This document shows positions 40,361 to 49,738 of a stretch of 64,000 nt of DNA, one piece after another (position 1 is the stretch's first letter; each line of letters opens with the position of its first letter). Origin of the DNA: Bacteroidales bacterium (GTDB lineage: Bacteria > Bacteroidota > Bacteroidia > Bacteroidales > Paludibacteraceae). The translations under genes and the position numbers were made by a program. Below the pieces are notes generated by a model that was given only the letters and a program-made list of their open reading frames with translations, did no database searches and was not told the origin of the DNA. The stretch is from the NCBI GenBank assembly GCA_015061165.1, contig SUXC01000005.1, positions 62,001-126,000 on the forward strand, given 5' to 3'.

Positions 40361-41524
40361 ATGAAGAAGATTTTGCTATTTGTATGCGTTTGCATGGGAG
40401 TAATGTTAGTAAGTTGTGAACTTAATGGTCCTTCTCTAAAGAAGGTGGTTACAGGAGACGCTACAAACATCACAGATTATTCCGCTCAATTGCATGGAAC
40501 GTTGAATGTAGATCCCGAAGGCTATGGACATTTGTATTATGGCATAATAATAGCCAAATCACAAGAGGAAATTAAAAACCATGAGGGCAAATACTACGAA
40601 TCCATTACCTTGGAGGGTCGGGATTTCTTAGTAAACGTATATGGCTTATCGCCTAATACAAAATACTACTATTGTACTTGGGTGGCAATCAATCAGATTG
40701 ATAATAAATCTTTCGGAAAGATGAAAGCATTTACAACATTGGACGGCACTGGTGTGCCTGAAGGAGAGGAACACCCTAACACCAATTATGTGGCTAAGCC
40801 CTTCTCTGTGGGGTCGAAACGTCAAGTATATTTCTCTCCCGGTAACTTGCAGTATCAGCCCAATGCCACCATCTGGCGTTTTGCTATCCAACAGGTGGAT
40901 TATCTGGGGGCAGCCAATCGAAACACAGCATTGACCTACGACGGATGGATTGATCTGTTCGGTTGGAGTACCGAAGAAGGATTCTCCTATTTTGGTGTGA
41001 GCACCGATACGGCAGCCAACTACTATAGTGGCAATTTCAAGGATTGGGGCTGCAAGCGCATAGGTAAAGACGAAGCCAATACGTGGCGCACATTGAGCTT
41101 GGATGAGTGGTCGTATCTGACATCCAAGCGAAATAACTGCCGTGAACTCATTGGCTGTGCGATGGTGATGGACGTTAAAGGATTGATCCTATTGCCTGAT
41201 GATTGGCAATGTCCTGAAGGAGTTACTTTCAAACCAGGCTTCTATCCATCGGAAGACAAAGCTGGCTATGGCGCGCATCAGAACATAGATGAAAATGAGT
41301 GGCAAGCCCTTGAGCATGCAGGCGCAATTTTCTTGCCAGCAGCTGGCTATCGTGCAGGATTAGATATAGGCAATGTGCAAATAGATGCCTTCTACTGGTC
41401 TTCCACCGCCAATGAGAAGAATAAGTCCTATTATATGTTCTTCTCAGCGGGTGGGGCAGAGATGCGTACCCGAGAGCGCTATCACGCACATAGTGTACGA
41501 TTGGTGAGAGACGTCAATAAATAG
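40361..41524 (+). CDS. Lipoprotein with FN3-like and FISUMP-like domain
   Basis: LFVCVCMGVMLVSCELNG lipobox; YYYCTWVAIN...; VYFSPGNLQYQP; FYWSSTANEKNKSYYMFFSAGG...HSVRLVRDV. Confidence 0.75.
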   Translation: MKKILLFVCVCMGVMLVSCELNGPSLKKVVTGDATNITDYSAQLHGTLNVDPEGYGHLYYGIIIAKSQEEIKNHEGKYYESITLEGRDFLVNVYGLSPNTKYYYCTWVAINQIDNKSFGKMKAFTTLDGTGVPEGEEHPNTNYVAKPFSVGSKRQVYFSPGNLQYQPNATIWRFAIQQVDYLGAANRNTALTYDGWIDLFGWSTEEGFSYFGVSTDTAANYYSGNFKDWGCKRIGKDEANTWRTLSLDEWSYLTSKRNNCRELIGCAMVMDVKGLILLPDDWQCPEGVTFKPGFYPSEDKAGYGAHQNIDENEWQALEHAGAIFLPAAGYRAGLDIGNVQIDAFYWSSTANEKNKSYYMFFSAGGAEMRTRERYHAHSVRLVRDVNK

Positions 41525-41540
41525 TTTCTATAAATAATCA

Positions 41541-41577
41541 AAAGAAAGAGCCGAAGTTATACCTCGGCTCTTTCTTT
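41541..41577. terminator. Bidirectional terminator between convergent lipoprotein gene and argS
   Basis: AAAGAAAGAGCCGA / TCGGCTCTTTCTTT. Confidence 0.92.
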
Positions 41578-41608
41578 TAGCTATAGGATATGTATTACCT
41601 TGTATTTA

Positions 41609-43420
41609 TTACATGCGATTTGGCACCTCAATGCCCAGCAATGCCATGGCACTCTTGATCACCTTGGCTACGATTTGAGCTAAGACAAGGCGCAAAGCGC
41701 GTTTGTCGGCATCAGCCTCGTTGAGGATACTATGATCGTGGTAGAAACTATTGAAGTCGCATGCCAACGCATACGCATAGTTGGCAATCACCGCAGGCGA
41801 GAACTCATCGCCCGCTTGGCGCACCGCCACAGGATAATCTACGAGGCGTTGGATGAGGGAGAGTTCTTTGTCAGAAAGAGTAACTGATTCAGAAATCGAG
41901 AGTCGGCAATCAATAGGGGTGTTGGCCTTGCGCAGCACGCTTTGGATACGGGCGTAGGTGTATTGGATGAACGGACCTGTATTACCATTGAAATCGATAC
42001 TCTCCTCAGGGTTGAAGAGCATGTTCTTGCGGGGATCGACTTTCAGAATGAAGTATTTGAGCGCACCCAAACCTACCACGCGAGCAATCTCGTTGGCCTC
42101 TGCCTCAGTGATGTCGGGCAGGGTGTTCACTTTGTCTTTGGAGATCTCTTTGGCGTCGGCAATCATCTGTGCCATAAGGTCGTCGGCATCTACCACCGTT
42201 CCCTCGCGGCTCTTCATTTTGCCGTTAGGGAGTTCCACCATACCATAGGAGAAGTGCACCAATTCCTTGCCAAATGGGAAACCAAGGCGATCGAGGAGGA
42301 TGCTCAGCACCTTGAAGTGGTATTCCTGCTCGTTGCCAACCACATACACCATCTTGTCGATAGGGTAGTCCTCGAAACGAAGTTTGGCTGTACCTATGTC
42401 TTGGGTCATATATACGGATGTGCCGTCTGCACGGAGAAGGAGTTTCTCGTCCAATCCGTTTTGTGCGAGGTCAGCCCATACACTACCATCTTCGCGGCGG
42501 TAGAAGTCGCCTTTGGCGAGACCGCGTTCTACTTCGCCTTTGCCTACGAGATAGGTGTCGCTTTCGTAGTAAATTTTATCGAAGCCCACGCCCATTTGCT
42601 TGTAGGTCTCATCAAAGCCCGCATACACCCATTCGTTCATCTTTTGCCACAGCGCACGTACCTCTGGGTCGTTTTGTTCCCATTTCACGAGCATAGCTTG
42701 TGCCTCCTTGATGAGTGGGGCCTCTTTCTTGGCTGTCTCCTCGTCCATGCCTTGTGCCATAAGCTCTTTGATTTGAGCCTTGTACTCCTTGTCAAAACGG
42801 ACATAGTAGTCGCCGATGAGGTGGTCGCCTTTCTTGCCACTATTCTCAGGTGTCTCGCCATTGCCGAACTTCTGCCATGCGAGCATAGATTTGCAGATAT
42901 GAATACCGCGATCGTTCACGATATTGGTCTTGACAACATTCCAACCATTTGCCTCTTGGATCTTAGCGATGGAGTAGCCCAGCAGGTTATTGCGTACGTG
43001 TCCGAGGTGCAAAGGCTTGTTGGTATTGGGTGATGAATACTCCACCATCATCAATGGTTTCTCGCCTTCACCGCGAGTCAGTTGTCCGTAGTTTTCTGTA
43101 TCCGCGATAGATTGCAGTTGCTCTACCCAATAACTTTGTGCGATGCTGAGATTTAAGAAACCTTGTACTGCGTTGAAGGAGGAGATGAGGCGATTGGCTA
43201 TTGGCGAAGGGCTATTGGTGAGCGTTTCGCCTACTTCTTGTGCCACTTGTGCAGGTGCTTTGCGTGCTGCTTTCACGAATGGGAAAACAACGAGGGTGAT
43301 GTCGCCTTCAAACTCTGCGCGAGTCTTTTGGAACTGCACTTGTGCGGGAGTGATGTCCACACTATATAGTTGTTTTACAACTTCTTGTACCTTGGGAATA
43401 AGTATTTCTTCTAATTTCAT
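41609..43420 (-). CDS. argS: Arginine-tRNA ligase
   Basis: EYSSPNTNKPLHLGHVRNNLLG, GNEQEYHFKVL, KMKSREGTVVDADDL. Confidence 0.97.
   Translation of the reverse strand: MKLEEILIPKVQEVVKQLYSVDITPAQVQFQKTRAEFEGDITLVVFPFVKAARKAPAQVAQEVGETLTNSPSPIANRLISSFNAVQGFLNLSIAQSYWVEQLQSIADTENYGQLTRGEGEKPLMMVEYSSPNTNKPLHLGHVRNNLLGYSIAKIQEANGWNVVKTNIVNDRGIHICKSMLAWQKFGNGETPENSGKKGDHLIGDYYVRFDKEYKAQIKELMAQGMDEETAKKEAPLIKEAQAMLVKWEQNDPEVRALWQKMNEWVYAGFDETYKQMGVGFDKIYYESDTYLVGKGEVERGLAKGDFYRREDGSVWADLAQNGLDEKLLLRADGTSVYMTQDIGTAKLRFEDYPIDKMVYVVGNEQEYHFKVLSILLDRLGFPFGKELVHFSYGMVELPNGKMKSREGTVVDADDLMAQMIADAKEISKDKVNTLPDITEAEANEIARVVGLGALKYFILKVDPRKNMLFNPEESIDFNGNTGPFIQYTYARIQSVLRKANTPIDCRLSISESVTLSDKELSLIQRLVDYPVAVRQAGDEFSPAVIANYAYALACDFNSFYHDHSILNEADADKRALRLVLAQIVAKVIKSAMALLGIEVPNRM
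43187..43224. repeat. ATTGGCTATTGGCGA-family repeat inside argS
   Basis: gaggcgattggctattggcgaagggctattggtgagcg. Confidence 0.8.
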
Positions 43421-43453
43421 ATATTCTTGTCTTTAAACTTTAAACTCTAAACA

Positions 43454-45286
43454 TTAAACTGCCAACGGCATGCATTTTTCCTTCAAGAAATCGGCTTCTT
43501 CCGCAGAAAGCAGTGGTGCAATCTCGCTATATACCCAAGCGTGGTAGTCATTGATCCACTGAATCTCCTCAGCAGTCATACGAGCGAGGTCAATCATACG
43601 CGTATCGTAATAGCACAGCGTAAGTGTCTCAAACTCAAGGAAAGTCTCGCCTGTAGTATGTGCTCCCAAATTGTTGCTCTCGCGCACAGCGATAAGGTTC
43701 TCAATACGGATACCATATTCGTTGGTGCGGTAGATACCTGGCTCATCGGAGCAGATATTACCTACTTGCATTGGATTAGGATTGTTGTCGGTACGGATAT
43801 TTTGTGGTCCTTCGTGGCAACCCATGAAGTGTCCTACCCCGTGTCCTGTACCATGACCGTATGTCATACCTTCTGCCCATAAGAATTGGCGAGCCAAAAT
43901 ATCCAATTGATTGCCACGTGTACCCTTAGGGAAACGTGCGCGAGCCAATGCGATATGTCCTTTCAGCACAAGCGTATAATCGCGTTTGACAGCATCAGGA
44001 ATCAATGCGGGATCGCCCACCCATACGGTGCGGGTGATGTCGGTAGTACCGTCAAGGTACTGTCCACCCGAGTCAAGCAACAATACTCCGCTACCATCAA
44101 TCGTAGCACACTGCTCGGGGGTAGCGTGGTAGTGCACAATAGCACCATTGCCCTTCCAACCCGCAATCGTACAGAAACTATCATCGGTGTAGTTCTCACC
44201 CATAGCGCGGAACTCACCCAATTTGGCTGCGAGGCTGATTTCATTGTGTCGGGATTCGAGATTCGGGATGCCATTGTCGGGATTCGTGAGTCGGGATTCC
44301 GATTCTAACCAATAGAAGAAACGGGTCAGTGCCACTGCATCCTTGCGCATAGCGATGCGTTCGCCTGCGAGTTCAACGGCGTTCTTCACACTCTGCATCT
44401 TCAGCACTGGACTGGGACTCACATTCACACGGCGAGCCACTGCGGGATTAATGGCTTCATAAAGTGCTTCATTAACCTTGTTGCCATCGTACATGATGCT
44501 GTCTGCCTTAATATGTTGCAGGTAATCAAACACCTGTTCGTACTCGCGTACGCACACGTTAATCCTATTTAAGTATGTGCGCGCAGCATCGTCCAACTTG
44601 TTGGGGGCGACAAAGATAGTACATTGGTTCATCTCCACTACCACATAACTGATAAGGCATGGTGTATAGTCCACATCTTTGCCACGGATATTGAGTAGCC
44701 AACCTATCTCATCAAGTGCAGAGATTACGAGTGCCTGACAATGGCGTTCTTGCAAGGCTTGGCGCACACGTGCTAACTTACTTGCTACACTTTCGCCTGT
44801 GTATTTCTCCTCGTACTCATAGAGCAAGGAAGTAGGGATAGCAGGACGGTTTTCTGTCCAAAGTGGGGAAATTAAATCAATAGATACGAGTGACAAACCA
44901 CCTTCTTCTAAGCTAACTTGTAAATCGCGGTAGCCATTGACACTATACATTTCGGGATTAACTGCCACTGCACCTTGAATGTTTTTACATAGCCATTCGG
45001 GTATGGTGGGGCAGTCGATGTCGCTCTCGCGCATGAGTTCGACAGTAGTGCCTTGCAGTTCGGCTTCTGCTTGGAGGTAATAGCGGCTATCTGTCCAAAG
45101 CAGTGCTTTGTCCATGGTAATCACTGCGGTGCCTGTCTCGCCGAGAAATCCTGTAATCCAAGACATCTCGGTCCAGTGCTCTGCCATATATTCACTTGCA
45201 TGTGGGTCGGTACCTGGTACGATACATGCACAAACGCCATGCTCTTGCATGAGCGCGCGTAGTGCGGAAAGACGGGAAGGAATCAT
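43454..45286 (-). CDS. Aminopeptidase P family (Xaa-Pro aminopeptidase)
   Basis: GVLLLDSGGQYLDGTTDITRTVWVG, GHGTGHGVGHFMGCHEGP. Confidence 0.95.
   Translation of the reverse strand: MIPSRLSALRALMQEHGVCACIVPGTDPHASEYMAEHWTEMSWITGFLGETGTAVITMDKALLWTDSRYYLQAEAELQGTTVELMRESDIDCPTIPEWLCKNIQGAVAVNPEMYSVNGYRDLQVSLEEGGLSLVSIDLISPLWTENRPAIPTSLLYEYEEKYTGESVASKLARVRQALQERHCQALVISALDEIGWLLNIRGKDVDYTPCLISYVVVEMNQCTIFVAPNKLDDAARTYLNRINVCVREYEQVFDYLQHIKADSIMYDGNKVNEALYEAINPAVARRVNVSPSPVLKMQSVKNAVELAGERIAMRKDAVALTRFFYWLESESRLTNPDNGIPNLESRHNEISLAAKLGEFRAMGENYTDDSFCTIAGWKGNGAIVHYHATPEQCATIDGSGVLLLDSGGQYLDGTTDITRTVWVGDPALIPDAVKRDYTLVLKGHIALARARFPKGTRGNQLDILARQFLWAEGMTYGHGTGHGVGHFMGCHEGPQNIRTDNNPNPMQVGNICSDEPGIYRTNEYGIRIENLIAVRESNNLGAHTTGETFLEFETLTLCYYDTRMIDLARMTAEEIQWINDYHAWVYSEIAPLLSAEEADFLKEKCMPLAV
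44244..44309. repeat. TCCCGACTC-family repeat (reverse orientation) inside aminopeptidase P gene
   Basis: gtgtcgggattcgagattcgggatgccattgtcgggattcgtgagtcgggattccgattc. Confidence 0.85.
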
Positions 45287-45337
45287 GATGAGTTTTAAGT
45301 TTAAAGTTGATAGTTGAAAGGCTGGGCAGCAGAGCTG

Positions 45338-46204
45338 CTATTTTACGGCTTTAAAGGACATGTCAAGGCTCTTGATAGAATGGGTGAGAGCACCTACGCT
45401 GACAAAATCCACACCCGTGATAGCATAGTCGTGGATAGTGTCAATGGTGATACCACCACTAGACTCAATCTCAATATGTTTGCCATTCTCCTTCTCCCAT
45501 GCACGGATAATCTCCACTGCACCCTTGGTGCGCTCAGGAGAGAAGTTATCCAACATGATACGGTCGGGGATATTGGTGGTAAGTGCTTCGTGAATTTCAT
45601 CCTCGTTGCGTGTCTCAATCTCAATACGCAAGTCTTTGCCCTTCTCCTCGCAATATTTCTTAGCACGTGTGAGGGCAGCTGTAATACCACCCGCGAAATC
45701 CACATGGTTATCCTTCAGAAGAATCATATCGAATAGACCAATACGGTGGTTCATACCGCCACCAATGAGGACTGCTTCCTTCTCCAAGTAGCGCAGACCT
45801 GGGGTCGTCTTGCGGGTATCAAGTACGTGGCAATCGGTATCTGCAATCAAACTTTGATATCGGTGTGCCGTGGTGGCTACACCAGACATACGCTGCATGA
45901 CATTGAGCATCGTGCGCTCAATCTGCAATAGACTGAGTTCCTTGCCATATACGCGGAAAGCAATATCGCCAGGCTTGACGTGTGTACCATCTTCGATAAA
46001 CTGCTCCATACGACACTCAGGGTCGAAGTAAGCAATGATTTGTTTGGCTACTTCAATACCAGCAATAATGCCTTCTTCCTTCACAATCAACTGTTGGCAA
46101 CCCATTTCGGTATCAGGGATGCAACTGAGAGAGGTATGGTCGCCATCGCGAATATCTTCTTCAAACCAGATGGCAATGAGTTTTTGTAATTCTTTTGTAT
46201 CCAT
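45338..46204 (-). CDS. nadC: Nicotinate-nucleotide diphosphorylase (carboxylating)
   Basis: ERTMLNVMQRMSGVATTAHRY, DTRKTTPGLRYLEKEAV, ESSGGITIDTIHDYA. Confidence 0.96.
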   Translation of the reverse strand: MDTKELQKLIAIWFEEDIRDGDHTSLSCIPDTEMGCQQLIVKEEGIIAGIEVAKQIIAYFDPECRMEQFIEDGTHVKPGDIAFRVYGKELSLLQIERTMLNVMQRMSGVATTAHRYQSLIADTDCHVLDTRKTTPGLRYLEKEAVLIGGGMNHRIGLFDMILLKDNHVDFAGGITAALTRAKKYCEEKGKDLRIEIETRNEDEIHEALTTNIPDRIMLDNFSPERTKGAVEIIRAWEKENGKHIEIESSGGITIDTIHDYAITGVDFVSVGALTHSIKSLDMSFKAVK

Positions 46205-46242
46205 ATTTTTGGTGTAAAGTGTAAATACTCGAAATATGGCGA

Positions 46243-46250
46243 CAAAGGTA
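46243..46250 (-). promoter_or_regulatory. -7 box TACCTTTG for nadC
   Basis: CAAAGGTA on + strand. Confidence 0.75.
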
Positions 46251-46386
46251 CAAAAAAAAATGCAAATATACAATCTTTTTCAAAAATAGGGGGTGTTTTG
46301 CTACTTGGACTTTGCAAAATATAGAAATAAGCAGTAAAAATAGTATTTTTTTAGTACTTTGTATTGCATAGTATTATAAAAAGTAG

Positions 46387-46394
46387 TACCTTTG
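46387..46394 (+). promoter_or_regulatory. -7 box for PepSY/PspC/PadR module
   Basis: TACCTTTGCAGCGA. Confidence 0.8.
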
Positions 46395-46499
46395 CAGCGA
46401 AATTCAAATTTTTGGCACACTTTTTGAGTAGGATGAGGTATAGTAGTAAATAGAGACTACTGGTTAATGAATAGTAAAAACTTTTAATTTGAATGACCT

Positions 46500-46934
46500 A
46501 TGAAAAAGATTTTAGCCATTATGGCAACCCTTGTAATTTCTCTGACCGCATGTGCGGATCGCCACCATGTAGTGGAGTATAAAGAACTTCCTATTCAAGC
46601 ACAGACATTTGTGCAAAAGTATTTTAACGTTTCGGATATTGCCTATATCGAACGTGAACGCGAAGGAGTGCATCATGAATACAAAGTGTATCTAAAGAAT
46701 GCCGTTGAAATTGAATTTGATTATCAAGGTAATTTCAAGTCAATAGATTGCCAGATAACTTCAGTACCAGAAGGCATTGTGCCAGAGTTGATTCGGAGTT
46801 TTGTGCAAACGCATTATCCAGATCATCTTATCGTAGAATATGCGGTTGGGTATCGCTATTTGACCGTAGAATTGGGTAATGGTATGGAGTTGATATTTGA
46901 CCTTGAAGGACACTTTGTGCGTGTAGATGACTAA
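46500..46934 (+). CDS. PepSY-like (DUF2874) secreted protein
   Basis: YKVYLKNAVEIEFDYQGNFKSIDC repeated pattern after signal peptide. Confidence 0.75.
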   Translation: MKKILAIMATLVISLTACADRHHVVEYKELPIQAQTFVQKYFNVSDIAYIEREREGVHHEYKVYLKNAVEIEFDYQGNFKSIDCQITSVPEGIVPELIRSFVQTHYPDHLIVEYAVGYRYLTVELGNGMELIFDLEGHFVRVDD

Positions 46935-46971
46935 CAAACCAATAGTTAAACTATAAAAAAACAACAAAGAA

Positions 46972-47169
46972 ATGAAAAAATTGTATCGTTCTTCTAATCG
47001 CATTTTGGCAGGCGTATGTGGTGGTATTGCAGCGTATTTTGATGTAGATCCCACATTGATAAGAGTAGTGTATGCCGCATTGAGTTTGTTTACCGCAGGC
47101 TTCCCAGGTGTGTTGTTGTACATTATTTTGATGATTCTGATGCCTAATTACGACCAAGTAAATTCGTAA
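46972..47169 (+). CDS. PspC domain protein
   Basis: KKLYRSSNRILAGVCGGIAAYFDVDPTLIRVVYAALSL. Confidence 0.93.
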   Translation: MKKLYRSSNRILAGVCGGIAAYFDVDPTLIRVVYAALSLFTAGFPGVLLYIILMILMPNYDQVNS

Positions 47170-47177
47170 GTAGCGTT

Positions 47178-47498
47178 ATGATTTCCAATCTCAAAAGCCA
47201 GATGCGCAAGGGGTTACTGGAATACTGTATCCTCTCTATTATCAGTCGCGATGAGGCGTACGCTTCGGATATCCTTGATATACTCAAGGAGGCGCAATTG
47301 GTAGTGGTGGAGGGTACGGTATATCCGTTGCTCACGCGTATGAAGAACGAGGGATTGTTATCTTATCGCTGGCAAGAATCCACAGGCGGACCGCCGCGTA
47401 AGTATTATGCATTGACGGATGAGGGCAGGGAATTGCTCTCGCAATTGGACAGTGAATGGCAATCTATTTGCCAAGCTATTAATAAAGTGACTCAATAA
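47178..47498 (+). CDS. PadR family transcriptional regulator
   Basis: KGLLEYCILSIISRDEAYASDILDILKEAQLVVVEGTVYPLLTRMKNEGLL. Confidence 0.93.
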   Translation: MISNLKSQMRKGLLEYCILSIISRDEAYASDILDILKEAQLVVVEGTVYPLLTRMKNEGLLSYRWQESTGGPPRKYYALTDEGRELLSQLDSEWQSICQAINKVTQ

Positions 47499-47501
47499 AT
47501 T

Positions 47502-48896
47502 ATGAACGAAACTCGTACTATAAACCTCAACGGTTTGGTGTATCACATAGACTATGATGCCTATCAATTATTGCGTGAATATCTTCAAGATATAGAGCAA
47601 CGCCTTCCACAAGAGGATCGCCAAGAAGTGATGGCGGATATTGAAGCGCGCATAGCAGAACTACTGCAAAAGGCTTTGTTTGCAAAGAATGTACAAGTGG
47701 TTAATTCTCCGATGGTTCAATCGGTCAAAACGCAGATTGGTGATCCCAAAGAGTTTGGCCCTAATCGCCGTCCAAAGGTGAAAGTGGATAAATCGGAGAA
47801 TGCGGGTTGTGGGCGTGTGGTGAGCATAACGATGAAAGTTATTCTGGTATTGTTGGCTTTGCCAACTATATTCGTGGTAGGTATTATTTTCTTCTCACTG
47901 GTAGTTACCCTGTTTGCACTGAATACTGCTTTGGGAGCATCTTTTACGGCTCTTCTTGGCGGGCTCGGTATGGGGTTGATGGAGGGCGAAATGTATATGG
48001 TTCCTCTTGCTATACTATCGGCAGTGGCATTGGTAATCATTCCCATTGTGATGATTGTACATTCTATCATAATCTATATGCGTACACGTCGTGGACCCAA
48101 GGCGCGTTTTTGGTGGATAACAATCATTCTATGGTTGCTTTCGTTAGTTTCATTAACGACTTTAGGCATTCGTATCTTCCACCATATAGACCATTCCTCT
48201 TCAATGCTTCATGCTATGGTTGTTGATGATATGGATATAGATGAGGCTAGTGCAACTACTACTATGTTGCAGTTGGATGCCTATCATAGTGTGGAACTCC
48301 GAGGAGCGGCAGAGTTGCATTTGAGCCAAGCGGATGTAGCTTCGACCACATTGACTACCAATATGTTGCACTCTCTCGTAACGGGCGAGGATAACTGGCA
48401 AACTGTAGTGCGTGATAGCGTACTCTATATTGATGTTACTACGCAAATGCCGCTGGATGAAGTGATGCTGGATTTCGCAATTGCTTCGCCCTATTTGCGC
48501 AAGGTGACTGTGTATGGCGCAAGCAAGATTGAGACAGCAGACGGGCAGGCACTTACACAACCCACCCTCACGCTTGACCTTAATGGTGCAGCCCAAGCAG
48601 ATTTGGTGCTACATGTTCAAACATTGACAATTGATGCCAAAGGTGCCAGCCAGTTGGAATTGGAGGGAACAGCAGATGATTTGCATGTAACAATCGCGGG
48701 TGCAGGAGAATTGGAGGCAGAGGATTTAGTGGCGCAAACGGTGCATATCAATTGTGCAGGAGCCAGCAAAGCCGAGGTAAATGTGGCGCGCGAACTATGG
48801 GCGCAGGCGGCAGGTGCCAGCAAGATTACTTACAAAGGCACACCACATATCCAACAAAACATAGCCGTGGGTGGCAGTGTGATTCGTAGGGATTAG
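47502..48896 (+). CDS. DUF2807 (GIN domain) membrane protein in PspC/PadR module
   Basis: Membrane N-terminal half, C-terminal repetitive VELRGAAELHL...GASKIETADG...GAAQADLVLHV. Confidence 0.85.
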   Translation: MNETRTINLNGLVYHIDYDAYQLLREYLQDIEQRLPQEDRQEVMADIEARIAELLQKALFAKNVQVVNSPMVQSVKTQIGDPKEFGPNRRPKVKVDKSENAGCGRVVSITMKVILVLLALPTIFVVGIIFFSLVVTLFALNTALGASFTALLGGLGMGLMEGEMYMVPLAILSAVALVIIPIVMIVHSIIIYMRTRRGPKARFWWITIILWLLSLVSLTTLGIRIFHHIDHSSSMLHAMVVDDMDIDEASATTTMLQLDAYHSVELRGAAELHLSQADVASTTLTTNMLHSLVTGEDNWQTVVRDSVLYIDVTTQMPLDEVMLDFAIASPYLRKVTVYGASKIETADGQALTQPTLTLDLNGAAQADLVLHVQTLTIDAKGASQLELEGTADDLHVTIAGAGELEAEDLVAQTVHINCAGASKAEVNVARELWAQAAGASKITYKGTPHIQQNIAVGGSVIRRD

Positions 48897-49703
48897 TTAC
48901 AAGTAGAAATCGCGGGTTAATTCCTGATATTCTGGGCTGCGGGGAGCACATTCCGATTCGATGTAGAATGTATTGGTTTGTGGCTCCCTGCTGCTGTTTC
49001 GTTCGAATGTTATTAGTATTCGTTTGGCAGGTTTATTGGGTTTGGAGTGTATATATGTGATACGGGTGGGATATAGGTTGTGGCTATTGGCTATGGATAG
49101 TATGGTACTTTCTGCTTCGATGGGCAGAATTAGAGCTAATATGCCATTGTCCTTCAGCAGTCGTGCCGCATGCGTGATAAGGTCTGCATAGCTGAGGGTG
49201 TCCGTATGGCGAGCCGTAGCGCGTTGATTATCGGGGTTCTTAAGGCTGTCTTGGAAATAGGGCGGATTGCTCACTATCACATCGTAAACCATATTTGCAG
49301 CATCTTGCTCTTTGCTTGTTGTTTGCCAATCTTGTAGGGTAGAGTGGTGTACATGCAGTATCTGCTGCCAAGGCGACTGAGCGAAATTATCTGCTGCCTG
49401 CGCTACGGCATCGGCATCAATGTCTATAGCATCAATATGGGCGATTGGCGATGGGCTATTGGCTATTGGCGATGGGGAGGAGAGGCGTTGGGCAAGCATA
49501 AGGGCTATCAGCCCGCTACCCGTGCCGATGTCCAGAAGGCGGATATTGGATATGGGATATTGGAGGCCCTGAAGGGCTATTGGATATTGGGGATTGGGCA
49601 GAGGACACCATGCACCGAGCAGGACACCGTCGGTACCCACTTTCATGGCGCAGCGGTCGTGCCATACGGTGAAATGCTTGAAGCGAAAATTAGGTGAGCT
49701 CAT
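48897..49703 (-). CDS. tRNA1(Val) (adenine37-N6)-methyltransferase-like, containing repeat-derived insertions
   Basis: FKHFTVWHDRCAMKVGTDGVLLGAWC, LLDIGTGSGLIALMLAQR, YDVIVSNPPYFQDSLKNPDNQRATARHTDTLSY. Confidence 0.92.
   Translation of the reverse strand: MSSPNFRFKHFTVWHDRCAMKVGTDGVLLGAWCPLPNPQYPIALQGLQYPISNIRLLDIGTGSGLIALMLAQRLSSPSPIANSPSPIAHIDAIDIDADAVAQAADNFAQSPWQQILHVHHSTLQDWQTTSKEQDAANMVYDVIVSNPPYFQDSLKNPDNQRATARHTDTLSYADLITHAARLLKDNGILALILPIEAESTILSIANSHNLYPTRITYIHSKPNKPAKRILITFERNSSREPQTNTFYIESECAPRSPEYQELTRDFYL
49441..49479. repeat. ATTGGCTATTGGCGA-family repeat inside trmN6-like gene
   Basis: gcgattggcgatgggctattggctattggcgatggggag. Confidence 0.85.
49541..49600. repeat. GGATATTGG-family repeat inside trmN6-like gene
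   Basis: ggatattggatatgggatattggaggccctgaagggctattggatattggggattgggca. Confidence 0.85.
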
Positions 49704-49707
49704 TATA

Positions 49708-49738
49708 GGCGATTAGGCTATAGGCGAGAGGTTAGAGA
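49708..49738. repeat. CTATAGGCGAT-family repeat at 3' end of permease gene
   Basis: gcgattaggctataggcgagaggttagaga. Confidence 0.7.

Noticed and set aside
41942-43033. Antisense ORF of 363 aa inside argS
   Set aside because: Mirrors the argS coding frame; no domain signature.
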